This document shows positions 19,673 to 29,093 of a DNA stretch of 64,000 nt, piece after piece. The number at the start of each line of letters is the position of its first letter. The stretch's first letter is position 1. The notes under the pieces are model-generated. The model made no database searches. It was not told where the DNA came from and saw only the letters and a list, made by a program, of their open reading frames with translations. A program made the position numbers and the translations under genes. Location of the stretch: assembly GCF_000286075.1 (NCBI RefSeq), contig NZ_AJTZ01000003.1, forward strand, positions 1 to 64,000, read 5' to 3'. The DNA comes from Streptococcus ratti FA-1 = DSM 20564. GTDB lineage: Bacteria > Bacillota > Bacilli > Lactobacillales > Streptococcaceae.

Positions 19673-20050
19673 CTAAGCTAAACTTGTTAGCGAGCTCATA
19701 ATCAAATCATAATTCAAGTTGACCTGACTTTTAGGTTGTTCATATTTTACCAATTGAGATGAACCTTTTTTAACCATTGAAATAAGTTCTCTTTTAAATT
19801 TAGGCTCAAGAAAAATCATCATGAATACCAATTTTAATATAATTAACAGCTAGTTTATCCACCATTGCAACAGCATTCAATAGCAAATGTGGTTCTATCA
19901 GCACCTTCGTCTTTTTCTTAACGCATTTGAAATTCTCTGATCTAAATAGTGAATGCTGCCATTTTGTTCAATAACATCAGATATTCTGAGTCAGCCAAGT
20001 ACAAGCAGCCTTTTTAAAATTTACTCCTGCAATCACAGGATTCAGCCAAT
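19673..20050 (-). pseudogene. Decayed unidentified gene
   Basis: This 617-bp gap holds no intact gene. On the minus strand a coherent 49-codon tail (MMIFLEPKFKRELISMVKKG ... LIMSSLTSLA, 19673-19822) is preceded by fragments in shifted frames. One near 19930 reads VIEQNGSIHYLDQRIS. Several stops and frame changes separate them. It is probably the remnant of one gene whose family I cannot name. The limits are approximate. Confidence 0.4.
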
Positions 20051-20136
20051 AGTTATAAGATAGGGATAAATATCTTCAAAACTAAAAAAATTTAGATTCC
20101 ACCATACCTTTATGGATAAATATTAGCAGTAATTCG

Positions 20137-20173
20137 TGAAAACGCTTGTAAAGTTTGAATTTTGTTCTATAAT
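20137..20173 (+). promoter_or_regulatory. Promoter of the glucan-binding gene overlapped by a cre-like site
   Basis: TTGTAA (20146-20151), 16 bp, TATAAT (20168-20173). TGAAAACGCTTGTA (20137-20150) matches the first 11 positions of the CcpA cre consensus and covers the -35, so carbon catabolite repression is plausible. Confidence 0.65.
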
Positions 20174-20195
20174 TAAAATGAAGGGAGTGAAAACG

Positions 20196-22268
20196 ATGAA
20201 AAAGAGACGAATTTCATCTTGGTACTATGCCAAAAAATACTTTATTACGCTATCTTGTGTAACAGCTTTAACCGCCATTACCTTTATAGCAAAGCCAGCT
20301 TTTGCAGAGTCACCTTCTGCAGAAACAGCAACTTCAGAAGAGGTGCTCACAGTTCCTGAAGCAGCCCAAGTTTCTCCGGCAGCTGATAAGGGTTCAGTCG
20401 AAAATGTTGATCATACGACGGCAGCACCTTCGGAGGCTTCCGCAGAGACAGTCGCTTCTGAATCAATGCCAACTACAGAAAAAGAAACATCCGAAACTAC
20501 TAGTGAAAGTCAAACAGCCGCACCTTCCACTTCTGAAAGTACGTCAGCTGTCACTAGTGAATCAACCACTACTTCAGCCCAAGCAGCTGTAAGTCAAGCA
20601 AGCGAGCAAAACGGCGGCCACTATCACAGTGATGACAAAGGAAACTGGTACTATACTGATGCAAATGGCATTAATTTAACTGGTGCTCAAACCATCAACG
20701 GTGACCGTGTTTACTTCGATGAAAATGGTGTGCAAGTTAAGGGCGCCTTTGCTAGTGATGGTCACTACTACGATCCAGATACTGGTACTATGTGGACAAG
20801 TCGCTTTGTCAGCACAGGTGATAATCACTGGTACTATGTTGATGAAAACGGAAATAAGGTAACTGGTCTACAGACCATTGATGGTAAGACCTATCATTTC
20901 GATGCTAACGGTCTCCAAACAAAAGGCACACGCGTCCTTATCAATGGTAAGGGATATTATTTCCATCCAGACTCCGGTGAACTGTGGAACAACAAACTGA
21001 GAAAGGTCTACAGAAATACTTATGTCAATGGCACTTACGATGAAGTTTGGTACTACTATGATAATGATGGTAATATCTATGAAGGGCCTCTAACACTTGA
21101 TGGCAAAGAGCACTACTTTACCCCTAGCGAAGTCAGATGGAAGATTTTTAAAAATCCTGACGGTACTGAAAGTTTCTATAATGAAGATGGCATTAAGGTC
21201 TATAATGACTGGGGTTCCATTAGATATATGTACCTGCGGGGTTATTTATGGACGCCAAAGATTTATTTAGATGAAAACGGTCATGTCGTTCACGGTTTTA
21301 AGACAATTGATGGACACCTTTACTACTTTGATGAATCGGGCTCTCTAAGAGATGACGTTCCGGGCGGCCCTAAACCTTTATTTGAGGTAGATGGCAACCA
21401 ATATTTCGCTGATTTCCGTGGAGAATACGGCGATACCCGTGCTGCTATCCTTACCAACCGTATCTTCACTTATGAAGGCGTCACCTATAGTGCTGATGAA
21501 ACAGGAAAATTGACAAAAGTGACCAATAGAAAGCAGTACATTAATGTTGGCAATAATTGGTACTATATAGATACTGATGGCAGTATCTTGAAAGGTGAAC
21601 AAACCATTGACGATGTAAAAGTTTACTTCAATCAGGACGGCAAGCAAGTCAAAGGTGCCTTTGCTGACAACGGTCACTATTACGACAAAGACACGGGCGC
21701 TATGTGGGTCAACCGTCCTATTGAAGTGGATGGAGTGTGGCATTACCTCAATCAAGACGGAGAATTTGTCAAAGGAGCTTTTGCCAATAATGGTCACTAC
21801 TACGACAAAGACACGGGAGCCATGTTAACTAACCGCTATGTCGAGGTTAACGGCAAATGGTATTATGTCGATCAAAACGGTAATAAACTCTATGGAGCTC
21901 AAACCATTGATAGCGTGCAAGTTTACTTTGACCAAAATGGCATTCAGGCCAAAGGGACTTTTGCTGATGATGGACACTACTATGACAAGGAGACAGGCAG
22001 CATGTTAACCAAGCGCTATGTAGAATGGGACGGCAGCTGGTACTATCTTGGTGCAGAAGGCTATGCGCTTATCGGTGAAGCAGTCATTGATGGGGTAAAT
22101 GTCTACTTCCACGAAAATGGCAAACAAGCCAAGGGGGAACTTATCATCGAAAATGGTGAGATTCATTACTATGATCCTCATACGGGTGCCCGTGTGTCAA
22201 ATACGACCCTTACAATCAATGGTGTAACTTACAGTTTTGACGATAAGGGCAATGGCAGAGTGATTTAA
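20196..22268 (+). CDS. Secreted glucan-binding repeat protein
   Basis: Likely extracellular protein that binds alpha-glucan made by glucosyltransferases. From ATG 20196 (after AAGGGAGTG) it has 690 residues: a signal peptide ending AKPAFA, an Ala/Ser/Thr/Glu-rich linker of about 100 residues, then glucan-binding repeats to the C terminus. Repeats show YYxDxxG, G-A-Q-T-I-N/D-G and VYFDENGxQxKGxFAxDGHYYD patterns, the A-type repeat of streptococcal glucosyltransferases and GbpA. No GH70 catalytic domain or LPXTG anchor is present. The central part (about residues 270-450) has more divergent repeats. A GbpA-like or dextranase-inhibitor-like role is possible. An in-frame GTG at 20136 is rejected because it overlaps the promoter. 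Confidence 0.85.
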   Translation: MKKRRISSWYYAKKYFITLSCVTALTAITFIAKPAFAESPSAETATSEEVLTVPEAAQVSPAADKGSVENVDHTTAAPSEASAETVASESMPTTEKETSETTSESQTAAPSTSESTSAVTSESTTTSAQAAVSQASEQNGGHYHSDDKGNWYYTDANGINLTGAQTINGDRVYFDENGVQVKGAFASDGHYYDPDTGTMWTSRFVSTGDNHWYYVDENGNKVTGLQTIDGKTYHFDANGLQTKGTRVLINGKGYYFHPDSGELWNNKLRKVYRNTYVNGTYDEVWYYYDNDGNIYEGPLTLDGKEHYFTPSEVRWKIFKNPDGTESFYNEDGIKVYNDWGSIRYMYLRGYLWTPKIYLDENGHVVHGFKTIDGHLYYFDESGSLRDDVPGGPKPLFEVDGNQYFADFRGEYGDTRAAILTNRIFTYEGVTYSADETGKLTKVTNRKQYINVGNNWYYIDTDGSILKGEQTIDDVKVYFNQDGKQVKGAFADNGHYYDKDTGAMWVNRPIEVDGVWHYLNQDGEFVKGAFANNGHYYDKDTGAMLTNRYVEVNGKWYYVDQNGNKLYGAQTIDSVQVYFDQNGIQAKGTFADDGHYYDKETGSMLTKRYVEWDGSWYYLGAEGYALIGEAVIDGVNVYFHENGKQAKGELIIENGEIHYYDPHTGARVSNTTLTINGVTYSFDDKGNGRVI

Positions 22269-22292
22269 AAATCAAAGCACTGTATGCATAAA

Positions 22293-22325
22293 ATCATAAC
22301 CACCCGTCAAACGGGTGGTTATGAT
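22293..22325. terminator. Bidirectional terminator between glucan-binding gene and gatB
   Basis: Perfect 15-bp stem atcataaccacccgt / acgggtggttatgat with a 3-nt loop between convergent genes. Its last base is the first base of the gatB stop codon. T-runs on both sides are weak. Confidence 0.75.
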
Positions 22326-23758
22326 TATAGTTTCGCTAACTCTTCATTAAGCAATTTCTGAGCCACTTGCGGGTTAGCCTGTCCTCTTGTGGCTTTCATG
22401 ATTTGACCAACCAGCGATTTGGCTGCATTTTTGTTGCCGCCTTTATAGTCATTAAGAGCTTTTTCGTTGTTGGCAAAAACTTCTTGAATGATTGGCAGGA
22501 GCTGAGCCGGATCAGAGATTTGAATAAGACCTGCTGATTTGACATAGGCTTCTGCTGAGCCGCCGTTTTTAGCTAAATGAAGGAAAACTTTCTTGGCGAT
22601 TTTAGAAGAAATGGTACCATCTGCTACTAATTGCAGCATTTCTGTTAGGTTTTTAGGGGTTAAGCCGATTTGATCAATCGTTTGACCTTCTGCATTGAGG
22701 TACTGAGCAATGTCTCCCTGCAGCCAGTTGGAAACAGCCTTAGCATCTGCTCCTTTAGCTACCGCAGCTTCAAAGAAATCTGAAATAGCTTTTGAGCTGG
22801 TTAATTGGGCTGCATCATAAGCTGATAGACCTAAGTCATTGACATACTTAGCACGGCGCTCCTGTGGAAAGGCTGGCAATTCTGCACGCACTTTTTCAAT
22901 CCACTCATCTTCGATTTCAAAGATTGGCAGATCTGGTTCTGGGAAATAACGGTAATCTGCTGAGCCTTCCTTAACACGCATCAGTACTGTTTCGCCAGTT
23001 GTTTCATCATAGCGGCGTGTTTCTTGCTGAATTTGACCGCCAGAACGAAGAACTTCTGCTTGGCGCTCCTCCTCATAAGCCAAGCCACGGCGAACAAAAT
23101 TGAAAGAGTTCAAATTTTTCAGCTCAGTCTTAACACCAAATTCTTCCTGTCCATAAGGACGAATCGAAATATTGGCATCGACCCGCATGGAGCCTTCTTC
23201 CATCTTGACATCTGAGATTCCCGTATATTGGATAATTTCTTTAAGGGCTGTCAAATAGGCATAAGCTTCTTCTGGAGAACGCATATCAGCTTCTGATACA
23301 ATTTCAATCAAAGGTACCCCTTGGCGGTTGAGATCGACATAAGAGTAACCATCAACTCCGTGCGTATTTTTCCCAGCATCTTCTTCCAAGTGAGCGCGTT
23401 CGATGCGGATTTTCTTGGTCGAGCCGTCTTCTAATTCAATTTCAATCCAGCCATTGTAGCCGATAGGTTCATCAAATTGTGAAATTTGATAGGCCTTTGG
23501 ATTGTCAGGATAGAAATAATTTTTGCGGTCAAAATGCATGCGCTGATGAATGTCCATGTTAAGAGCAAGCGCAGCCTTGATGCCATAATCAATAACGCCT
23601 TTATTCATGACAGGAAGAACGCCGGGGAAAGACCAGTCAACGATATTAGTATTGGCGTTTGGATCTTCACCAAAATGCGCTGGTGCAGGTGAGAAAATTT
23701 TAGAATTTGTTTTTAATTCAACGTGGACTTCTAATCCGATGATAGTTTCAAAATTCAT
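22325..23758 (-). CDS. gatB: Aspartyl/glutamyl-tRNA amidotransferase subunit B
   Basis: tRNA-binding and kinase-like subunit of GatCAB, which converts Glu-tRNA(Gln) to Gln-tRNA(Gln). The 477-residue protein starts [25 protein letters not shown] and has the signature [25 protein letters not shown], then a C-terminal YqeY-like tail ([23 protein letters not shown]). It overlaps gatA by one base. Confidence 0.97.
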   Translation of the reverse strand: MNFETIIGLEVHVELKTNSKIFSPAPAHFGEDPNANTNIVDWSFPGVLPVMNKGVIDYGIKAALALNMDIHQRMHFDRKNYFYPDNPKAYQISQFDEPIGYNGWIEIELEDGSTKKIRIERAHLEEDAGKNTHGVDGYSYVDLNRQGVPLIEIVSEADMRSPEEAYAYLTALKEIIQYTGISDVKMEEGSMRVDANISIRPYGQEEFGVKTELKNLNSFNFVRRGLAYEEERQAEVLRSGGQIQQETRRYDETTGETVLMRVKEGSADYRYFPEPDLPIFEIEDEWIEKVRAELPAFPQERRAKYVNDLGLSAYDAAQLTSSKAISDFFEAAVAKGADAKAVSNWLQGDIAQYLNAEGQTIDQIGLTPKNLTEMLQLVADGTISSKIAKKVFLHLAKNGGSAEAYVKSAGLIQISDPAQLLPIIQEVFANNEKALNDYKGGNKNAAKSLVGQIMKATRGQANPQVAQKLLNEELAKL

Positions 23759-25224
23759 TAGTTGCCACCTCCAAAAATGACTGGCTGTTGTTTATGATAA
23801 TCCGTACTTGCTTCAAAAGCTGCTGCTGCTTGATAGATGGTTTGTTCAGCAAACGGTTTACCAATCAGCTGCATACCAACAGGTAAGCCCTCAACAAAAC
23901 CAGCAGGAATGGAAATTCCTGGCAGACCAGCTAAGTTCACAGGGATGGTCAGGAGGTCAGCTAGATACATAGCGACTGGGTCTTGGTGCTGAGAATCCAA
24001 GTCGTAAGCAACTGTTGGTGCTGTTGGACCCAAAATCAAATCATAGTCGGCAAAGACTTTCTTAAAATCTTCCATGATAAGTGTCCGCACTTGACCAGCT
24101 TTTTTGAAATAAGCATCATAATAGCCTGATGAAAGGCTGAAAGTTCCCAGCATAATACGGCGTTTCACTTCTTCACCAAAGCCTTCACTGCGGGTATTGA
24201 CATAAACATCTTCAAGATTTTCAAAATCTTCGGTACGATAACCATAGCGAATACCATCAAAACGCTGCAAGTTTGAAGACGCTTCTGATGAAGCAATAAT
24301 ATAGTAAACCGCAACACCGTATTTACTATGAGGCAGACTGACTTCCTCAACGATGGCACCTAAGCTTTCAAGATGCTTAGCAGCTTTCAGGATGGTTTCT
24401 TTGACCTTCTCATCAATACCTTGACCGATGTATTCTTTAGGAAGGGCAATCTTCATTCCCTTGATGTCTTTACCAATAAACTGTGTAAAATCAGGCACTT
24501 CCACTTGTGAAGATGTTGAATCTTTCTTATCATTTCCTGAAATGACATTGAGTAATTGGGCATTTTCTTTAACCGTTTGTGAAAATGGTCCGATTTGATC
24601 CAATGAGGAACCAAAAGCAATTAAACCAAAACGTGACACACGGCCATAAGTTGGCTTCATACCAACAACACCGTTGAAGGCTGCTGGCTGACGAATAGAA
24701 CCGCCAGTATCAGAACCAAGTGACAGACGCACTTGACCAGAAGCGACTGCTGTTGCAGAACCTCCTGATGAGCCACCTGCAACTTTTCCTTGATCCCAGG
24801 CATTTTTAGTCAGTTTGAAATAAGAATTTTCAGTAGAACCCCCCATGGCAAACTCATCCATGTTAGCTTTACCAACGATAATCATATCCTTGCCATAGAG
24901 CTTTTCAACAGATGTGGCATCAAAAATAGGCTTGTAATTGTAAAGCATTTTAGAAGCAGCTGTAGTTAAAATATCTTTAGTTGAAATATTATCCTTAACA
25001 GCCAAAGGAATACCAGACATAACATTGTCTGTATCAATTCCCTTTTCATCAATAGCAGCAGCCTGTGCCAAGGCTTCTTCTTCCGTTACAGTGATAAAAG
25101 AACCAACGGTTTCTTCACGGTCTTTGATATCTTCTAAAGTAGCTTTGGTCAATTCAACCGCTGATACTTCTTTCTTAACAAGAAGGTCGTGCAATTCGTC
25201 AATGGATTTCGTATTAAAAGTCAT
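23758..25224 (-). CDS. gatA: Aspartyl/glutamyl-tRNA amidotransferase subunit A
   Basis: Glutaminase subunit of GatCAB, amidase-signature family. The 488-residue protein shows the catalytic Lys in [10 protein letters not shown], the Ser-rich motif [14 protein letters not shown] and the nucleophile loop [13 protein letters not shown]. It overlaps both gatC and gatB by one base, so translation is coupled. Confidence 0.97.
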   Translation of the reverse strand: MTFNTKSIDELHDLLVKKEVSAVELTKATLEDIKDREETVGSFITVTEEEALAQAAAIDEKGIDTDNVMSGIPLAVKDNISTKDILTTAASKMLYNYKPIFDATSVEKLYGKDMIIVGKANMDEFAMGGSTENSYFKLTKNAWDQGKVAGGSSGGSATAVASGQVRLSLGSDTGGSIRQPAAFNGVVGMKPTYGRVSRFGLIAFGSSLDQIGPFSQTVKENAQLLNVISGNDKKDSTSSQVEVPDFTQFIGKDIKGMKIALPKEYIGQGIDEKVKETILKAAKHLESLGAIVEEVSLPHSKYGVAVYYIIASSEASSNLQRFDGIRYGYRTEDFENLEDVYVNTRSEGFGEEVKRRIMLGTFSLSSGYYDAYFKKAGQVRTLIMEDFKKVFADYDLILGPTAPTVAYDLDSQHQDPVAMYLADLLTIPVNLAGLPGISIPAGFVEGLPVGMQLIGKPFAEQTIYQAAAAFEASTDYHKQQPVIFGGGN

Positions 25225-25526
25225 TAGGCATCTCCTCCTTCGTCAATAATAGCTGGTACTTTAATCAAACCATCTTCATGTTCAGGAACATTTTTAAAGA
25301 GCTGTTCGCGGTCCCAGCCTGCTACAGAAACATCTTCTCGCATATAGTTAATATTGTCTGCGACATTTGATGTAAAGGGAACACCTTGCGTATCCACTTC
25401 ATTTAATAATTCCACCATGTCAACAATTTTAGTCAAGGTTGTTGCAAATTCTGTTGTTTCATCGTCTGAGAATTTTAATTTGGAAAGATTAGCCACATGG
25501 CGCACTTCTTCTTCAGAAATTTTCAT
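25224..25526 (-). CDS. gatC: Aspartyl/glutamyl-tRNA amidotransferase subunit C
   Basis: Small clamp subunit that stabilises GatA-GatB. The 100-residue protein has the family N terminus [22 protein letters not shown] and the central [18 protein letters not shown]. It is the first gene of gatCAB; 109 bp separate it from aspS upstream. Confidence 0.96.
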   Translation of the reverse strand: MKISEEEVRHVANLSKLKFSDDETTEFATTLTKIVDMVELLNEVDTQGVPFTSNVADNINYMREDVSVAGWDREQLFKNVPEHEDGLIKVPAIIDEGGDA

Positions 25527-25635
25527 TCTTATCTCCTTATTTTCTAGTCTGTTATTTTGTCTTTTCAGCTAGCTGTTGTTAAAACAAAAACTCTTATATT
25601 CACTAACTGTTCTATTTTACCACAAATTCAAGTAC

Positions 25636-27387
25636 TTAGTCACGCAAAGCTAGGCGTAAATCTGCCAGCTGGTGGTCTGCGACCAGACTCGGACTTTCAA
25701 GCATTGGATCGGCACCTTGTCCGTTTTTAGGAAAGGCAATAACCTCGCGGATATTTTCTTCTCCTGCCAGAATCATCACTAGGCGATCAAGTCCCAGAGC
25801 CAGTCCTCCATGAGGCGGGAAGCCATATTCTAAAGCTTCTAGGAAGAAACCAAAATCACGCTCATAATCTTCTTTTTTCATGCCGAGCAGTTCAAACATG
25901 GCTTCTTGGACCTTGCGCTCATGAATCCGCAGACTGCCGCCGCCGATTTCATATCCATTTAAAACAATATCATAGGCACGGCTCATCATTTTCTCTGGAT
26001 TTTCCTTCCAATCACTGCCATCTTCAAAGGCACCTTGAGTGAAAGGATGGTGCATGGCTTGATAACGATTCAAATCCTCATTCCACTCTAGAAGCGGCCA
26101 GTCAACCACCCAAAGGAAATTCAGTTTGTCATCATCAATCAATTCTAAATCCTTAGCCAGTCTGACACGAAGACCGCTCAGGGCTTCTTGGACACGTTTG
26201 AGAGAACCCGTTACAAAGAAAATGACATCACCGTCTTCTGCCTCAAAAAGTTCTAAGAGCTCTGCATTATGGTCTTTAAAGGTTGATTTCAATGAACCCG
26301 TCACTTGACCGTTTTCAATAGTTGCCGTTGCAAAACCAGCAACACCAAAATCCATAACCAATTGTTTCAGCGCAGACATTTGACGATTGGTAAAGGCTTT
26401 GGCAGCATTTTTGGCACAGATTCCCATAACCACGCCATTCTCTTTCTTGAGACCCTTTTGTAGGAAGAGAGAAGAGTTGCCTCGTGAAAGTTCTGTTAAA
26501 TCTTTCAGCTCCATAGCAAAGCGAGTATCTGGTTTGTCAGACCCAAAGCGTCGCATAGCTTGCGCATAAGAGATGATTGGAAAATCTTCTGTCAGTTCAA
26601 TTCCCTTACTTGCCTTAACCACAGCCTTCAGCATGCCTTCAACCAGATTGCGCACATCTTCTTCACTAACAAAGCTCATTTCCAGATCGACCTGAGTAAA
26701 TTCAGGCTGACGATCACCGCGTAAGTCTTCGTCGCGGAAACAACGGACAATTTGATAATAGCGTTCAAGGCCAGCCCCCATCAGGAGCTGTTTTAACATC
26801 TGCGGACTTTGCGGCAAAGCATAGAATTGATTTTTAAAGACACGAGATGGTACCAAGAAATCACGCGCTCCTTCTGGCGTTGACTTGGTTAAATAAGGTG
26901 TCTCGACATCAATAAAATCAGCCTGATTGAGATAATCGCGAACAGCCTGTGTCACTTGATGACGCAGTTTCAAATTAGCTGTCATCTTCTCACGGCGCAA
27001 ATCCAAATAACGGTATTTCTGACGAATTTCTTCACCAGCATGAGCATGGTTGTCCAATTCAAAAGGCAAGAATTTGCTGCTGGCAATGATTTCAATTTTT
27101 TCTGCCCGCAATTCAACCTGTCCAGATTTAATATGAGGATTAACAAAACGTTCATCACGTGCCACAATCTCACCTGTTACTGCCAAAATACTTTCCTTAT
27201 GCAGATCATGGAGCTTGTCAAAGTCAGTAACAGCACTATCTACAAATACCTGCAGCAAACCTTCACGATCTCGAAGTTCAATGAAAGCTAATTTCCCATG
27301 ATTTCTGATATTGGCAACCCAGCCTTTAGCCGTTACTTTTTGCCCAACTTGTTTCAATCCGTAATTCCCAATAAATAATTCTTTCAT
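25636..27387 (-). CDS. aspS: Aspartyl-tRNA synthetase
   Basis: Class II synthetase charging tRNA-Asp. The 583-residue bacterial-type protein has an N-terminal OB-fold (KGWVANIRNHGKLAFIELRDREG), motif 2 FRDEDLRGDRQPEFTQ, the central GAD domain (about residues 280-415) and motif 3 ALGLDRLVM near the C terminus. A T-box leader ends about 18 bp upstream of the start. Confidence 0.97.
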   Translation of the reverse strand: MKELFIGNYGLKQVGQKVTAKGWVANIRNHGKLAFIELRDREGLLQVFVDSAVTDFDKLHDLHKESILAVTGEIVARDERFVNPHIKSGQVELRAEKIEIIASSKFLPFELDNHAHAGEEIRQKYRYLDLRREKMTANLKLRHQVTQAVRDYLNQADFIDVETPYLTKSTPEGARDFLVPSRVFKNQFYALPQSPQMLKQLLMGAGLERYYQIVRCFRDEDLRGDRQPEFTQVDLEMSFVSEEDVRNLVEGMLKAVVKASKGIELTEDFPIISYAQAMRRFGSDKPDTRFAMELKDLTELSRGNSSLFLQKGLKKENGVVMGICAKNAAKAFTNRQMSALKQLVMDFGVAGFATATIENGQVTGSLKSTFKDHNAELLELFEAEDGDVIFFVTGSLKRVQEALSGLRVRLAKDLELIDDDKLNFLWVVDWPLLEWNEDLNRYQAMHHPFTQGAFEDGSDWKENPEKMMSRAYDIVLNGYEIGGGSLRIHERKVQEAMFELLGMKKEDYERDFGFFLEALEYGFPPHGGLALGLDRLVMILAGEENIREVIAFPKNGQGADPMLESPSLVADHQLADLRLALRD

Positions 27388-27404
27388 GTTATCCTCTTCT
27401 TCGT

Positions 27405-27630
27405 AAAATAAAAAGCACCAGCTTCATCTAAACAGACGAAGACCGTGGTGCCACTGTTGTTTGTCATCAATAAGATTGATAACCTCTTGATTCGTAACGT
27501 GAATAAGGCGCCTATGTTTTTAAGATAGGAGATTAAAGCATGTTCTTCGGATTCTTTTAACTTGGTATCACTCTCAGCAACGGATACTCTCTGAACAAGT
27601 CGCAAGGCCTACTCTGCTTCTCTTCATATT
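27405..27630 (-). promoter_or_regulatory. T-box leader upstream of aspS
   Basis: The leader has the Stem I apical signature CAGAGAG...GTTGCTGAGAG (27565-27597), a T-box-like core GTGGCACCACGG (27443-27454) and a terminator. In the terminator GCACCA and CTTCGTC pair with GATGAAG and TGGTGC before TTTTT (27410-27451). The core can pair either in the terminator or in the antiterminator that binds uncharged tRNA. I could not assign the specifier codon with confidence; Asp is expected from the gene. Confidence 0.82.
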
Positions 27631-27648
27631 TAATTTTTTGCTTATTGA

Positions 27649-28200
27649 TTATTCTATTATAGTTGCACCAAGCACATTTTGCAAGTGGTTGAGCGCAAAT
27701 TGATGATTTTCTGGGCTTAGGGAAGCAACCGCTGATTTAACAACTTCAATCTGATAGCCGAGATTATAAGCATCAACAGCAGTATGCAAGACACAAATAT
27801 CTGTCAAGACCCCCGTCAAAACCACAGTATCAACACGGCGCTCCCGCAGCCGAATATCCAAATCCGTCCCTGAAAAGGCAGAATAGTGACGCTTATCCAG
27901 CCAAAAGACACGACTATCATTTTTATGCTCTTGATAAAAATCCGCCAGAGGTCCGTACAAGTCACGCCCGCTTGTTCCTTTGATATTATGAGGCGGAAAG
28001 AGCTTGGTCTCTGGATGAAAGACGTCTCCTTCGTCATGACCGTCAATAGCAAAGAAAATATAATCGCCCTTGTCGTAAGCAGCCTGTGTCACCTGAGCAA
28101 TTCTTTCTGAAATAGCCTGAGCTGGTTTTCCCGCTGTCAGTTTGCCGTTATCGGCTACAAAATCATAGGTGTAATCAATTGAAATCAGTGCTTTTGCCAT
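27649..28200 (-). CDS. pncA: Cysteine hydrolase, probable nicotinamidase
   Basis: Isochorismatase-like hydrolase, probably deamidating nicotinamide to nicotinate in NAD salvage. The 183-residue protein has the catalytic Asp in SIDYTYDFVAD, metal and Lys positions in FFAIDGHDEGD and LDKRHYSAFSGTDL, and the nucleophile Cys in VLTGVLTDICVLHTAVDAYNLGY. It overlaps codY by one base, so the two are co-transcribed. Confidence 0.87.
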   Translation of the reverse strand: MAKALISIDYTYDFVADNGKLTAGKPAQAISERIAQVTQAAYDKGDYIFFAIDGHDEGDVFHPETKLFPPHNIKGTSGRDLYGPLADFYQEHKNDSRVFWLDKRHYSAFSGTDLDIRLRERRVDTVVLTGVLTDICVLHTAVDAYNLGYQIEVVKSAVASLSPENHQFALNHLQNVLGATIIE

Positions 28201-28985
28201 CAGCTATAGTCCTTCAGCTTATCAAAAATACCTTCATTGATGACTTTTAAATAAGTCCCCTTCATACCTAGCGATCGGCTTTCAATGATCCCCGCACTTT
28301 CGAGTTTTCGAAGGGCATTGACGATGACGCTGCGTGTAATGCCGATACGATCTGCAATGACCGAAGCAGTCAGGCGCCCTTCATTGCCGTCAAGTTCATT
28401 GAGAATGGCTGCAACAGCCTTCATTTCTGAATAAGACAAGGTATTGATTGCCATATTGATTGCTGTTTGCTTGCGAATGGTTTCTTCCAGATTTTCTGTC
28501 TGCAAATTCAAGAGCTGAATCCCTACAACTGTAGAGGCAATTTCAATCAAAATCAAATCGTCATCATTAAACTCCTTGTCATTGCGCCAGATAATCAAAG
28601 AGCCCAGCCGCATGCCGCCGCCATAAATCGGAGCAATCGTTGTCAAACCGTCCGGATAAATATCCTTTGATTCAACCGGAAAGATGGTTAAATCATTTTC
28701 AACAGACAAATTAGCCTCTGTATCATAAATCCGGCTGGCTGATTTGACATAGTCATCAGGCAGCTTTTTAGCTTGGAAAAATTCTTCAACTCGGTCTGTG
28801 TTGGTCTTATACTTCATTGCATAACCGAGGATTTTACCGCTGCCATCAATAATACAGGCATTGCAGTCAATAATTTCAGCCAACTGATCCGCAATTGTAT
28901 CGTAGGGCAAATCACTTTGAAGACTTTCAACCGAGCGTTGCAAAATAGAGGTAATACGCCGCGTTTTCGATAATAAATTAGCCAT
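28200..28985 (-). CDS. codY: GTP/branched-chain amino-acid-sensing regulator CodY
   Basis: Global regulator of nitrogen and amino-acid genes. The 261-residue protein has an N-terminal GAF ligand domain, a linker helix and the C-terminal winged [39 protein letters not shown] near-perfect CodY box lies 61-75 bp upstream of the start, implying autoregulation. pncA follows with a one-base overlap. Confidence 0.97.
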   Translation of the reverse strand: MANLLSKTRRITSILQRSVESLQSDLPYDTIADQLAEIIDCNACIIDGSGKILGYAMKYKTNTDRVEEFFQAKKLPDDYVKSASRIYDTEANLSVENDLTIFPVESKDIYPDGLTTIAPIYGGGMRLGSLIIWRNDKEFNDDDLILIEIASTVVGIQLLNLQTENLEETIRKQTAINMAINTLSYSEMKAVAAILNELDGNEGRLTASVIADRIGITRSVIVNALRKLESAGIIESRSLGMKGTYLKVINEGIFDKLKDYS

Positions 28986-29045
28986 AATTCACTCTTTCTT
29001 TGATAGTCGCAACTATTATATCAAAGCTTTTTTTAGAATGCAAAT

Positions 29046-29060
29046 AATTGTCAGAAAATT
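29046..29060. promoter_or_regulatory. CodY box upstream of codY
   Basis: AATTGTCAGAAAATT matches the CodY consensus AATTTTCWGAAAATT at 14 of 15 positions. It lies between the aminotransferase stop and the codY start and so could repress codY. Confidence 0.75.
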
Positions 29061-29093
29061 CCCTACTATTTGACAATTTTTATGAAAGCCCTT

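Noticed and set aside
20136..20195. GTG start for the glucan-binding protein
   Set aside because: It overlaps the -35, -10 and cre-like site; ATG 20196 has a ribosome site and starts a proper signal peptide.
21378..21797. 139-codon minus-strand ORF inside the glucan-binding gene
   Set aside because: Antisense shadow of repetitive coding sequence with no independent support.
27384..27605. 73-codon ORF on the minus strand before aspS
   Set aside because: It lies wholly within the T-box leader and has no ribosome site; RNA structure explains the sequence.
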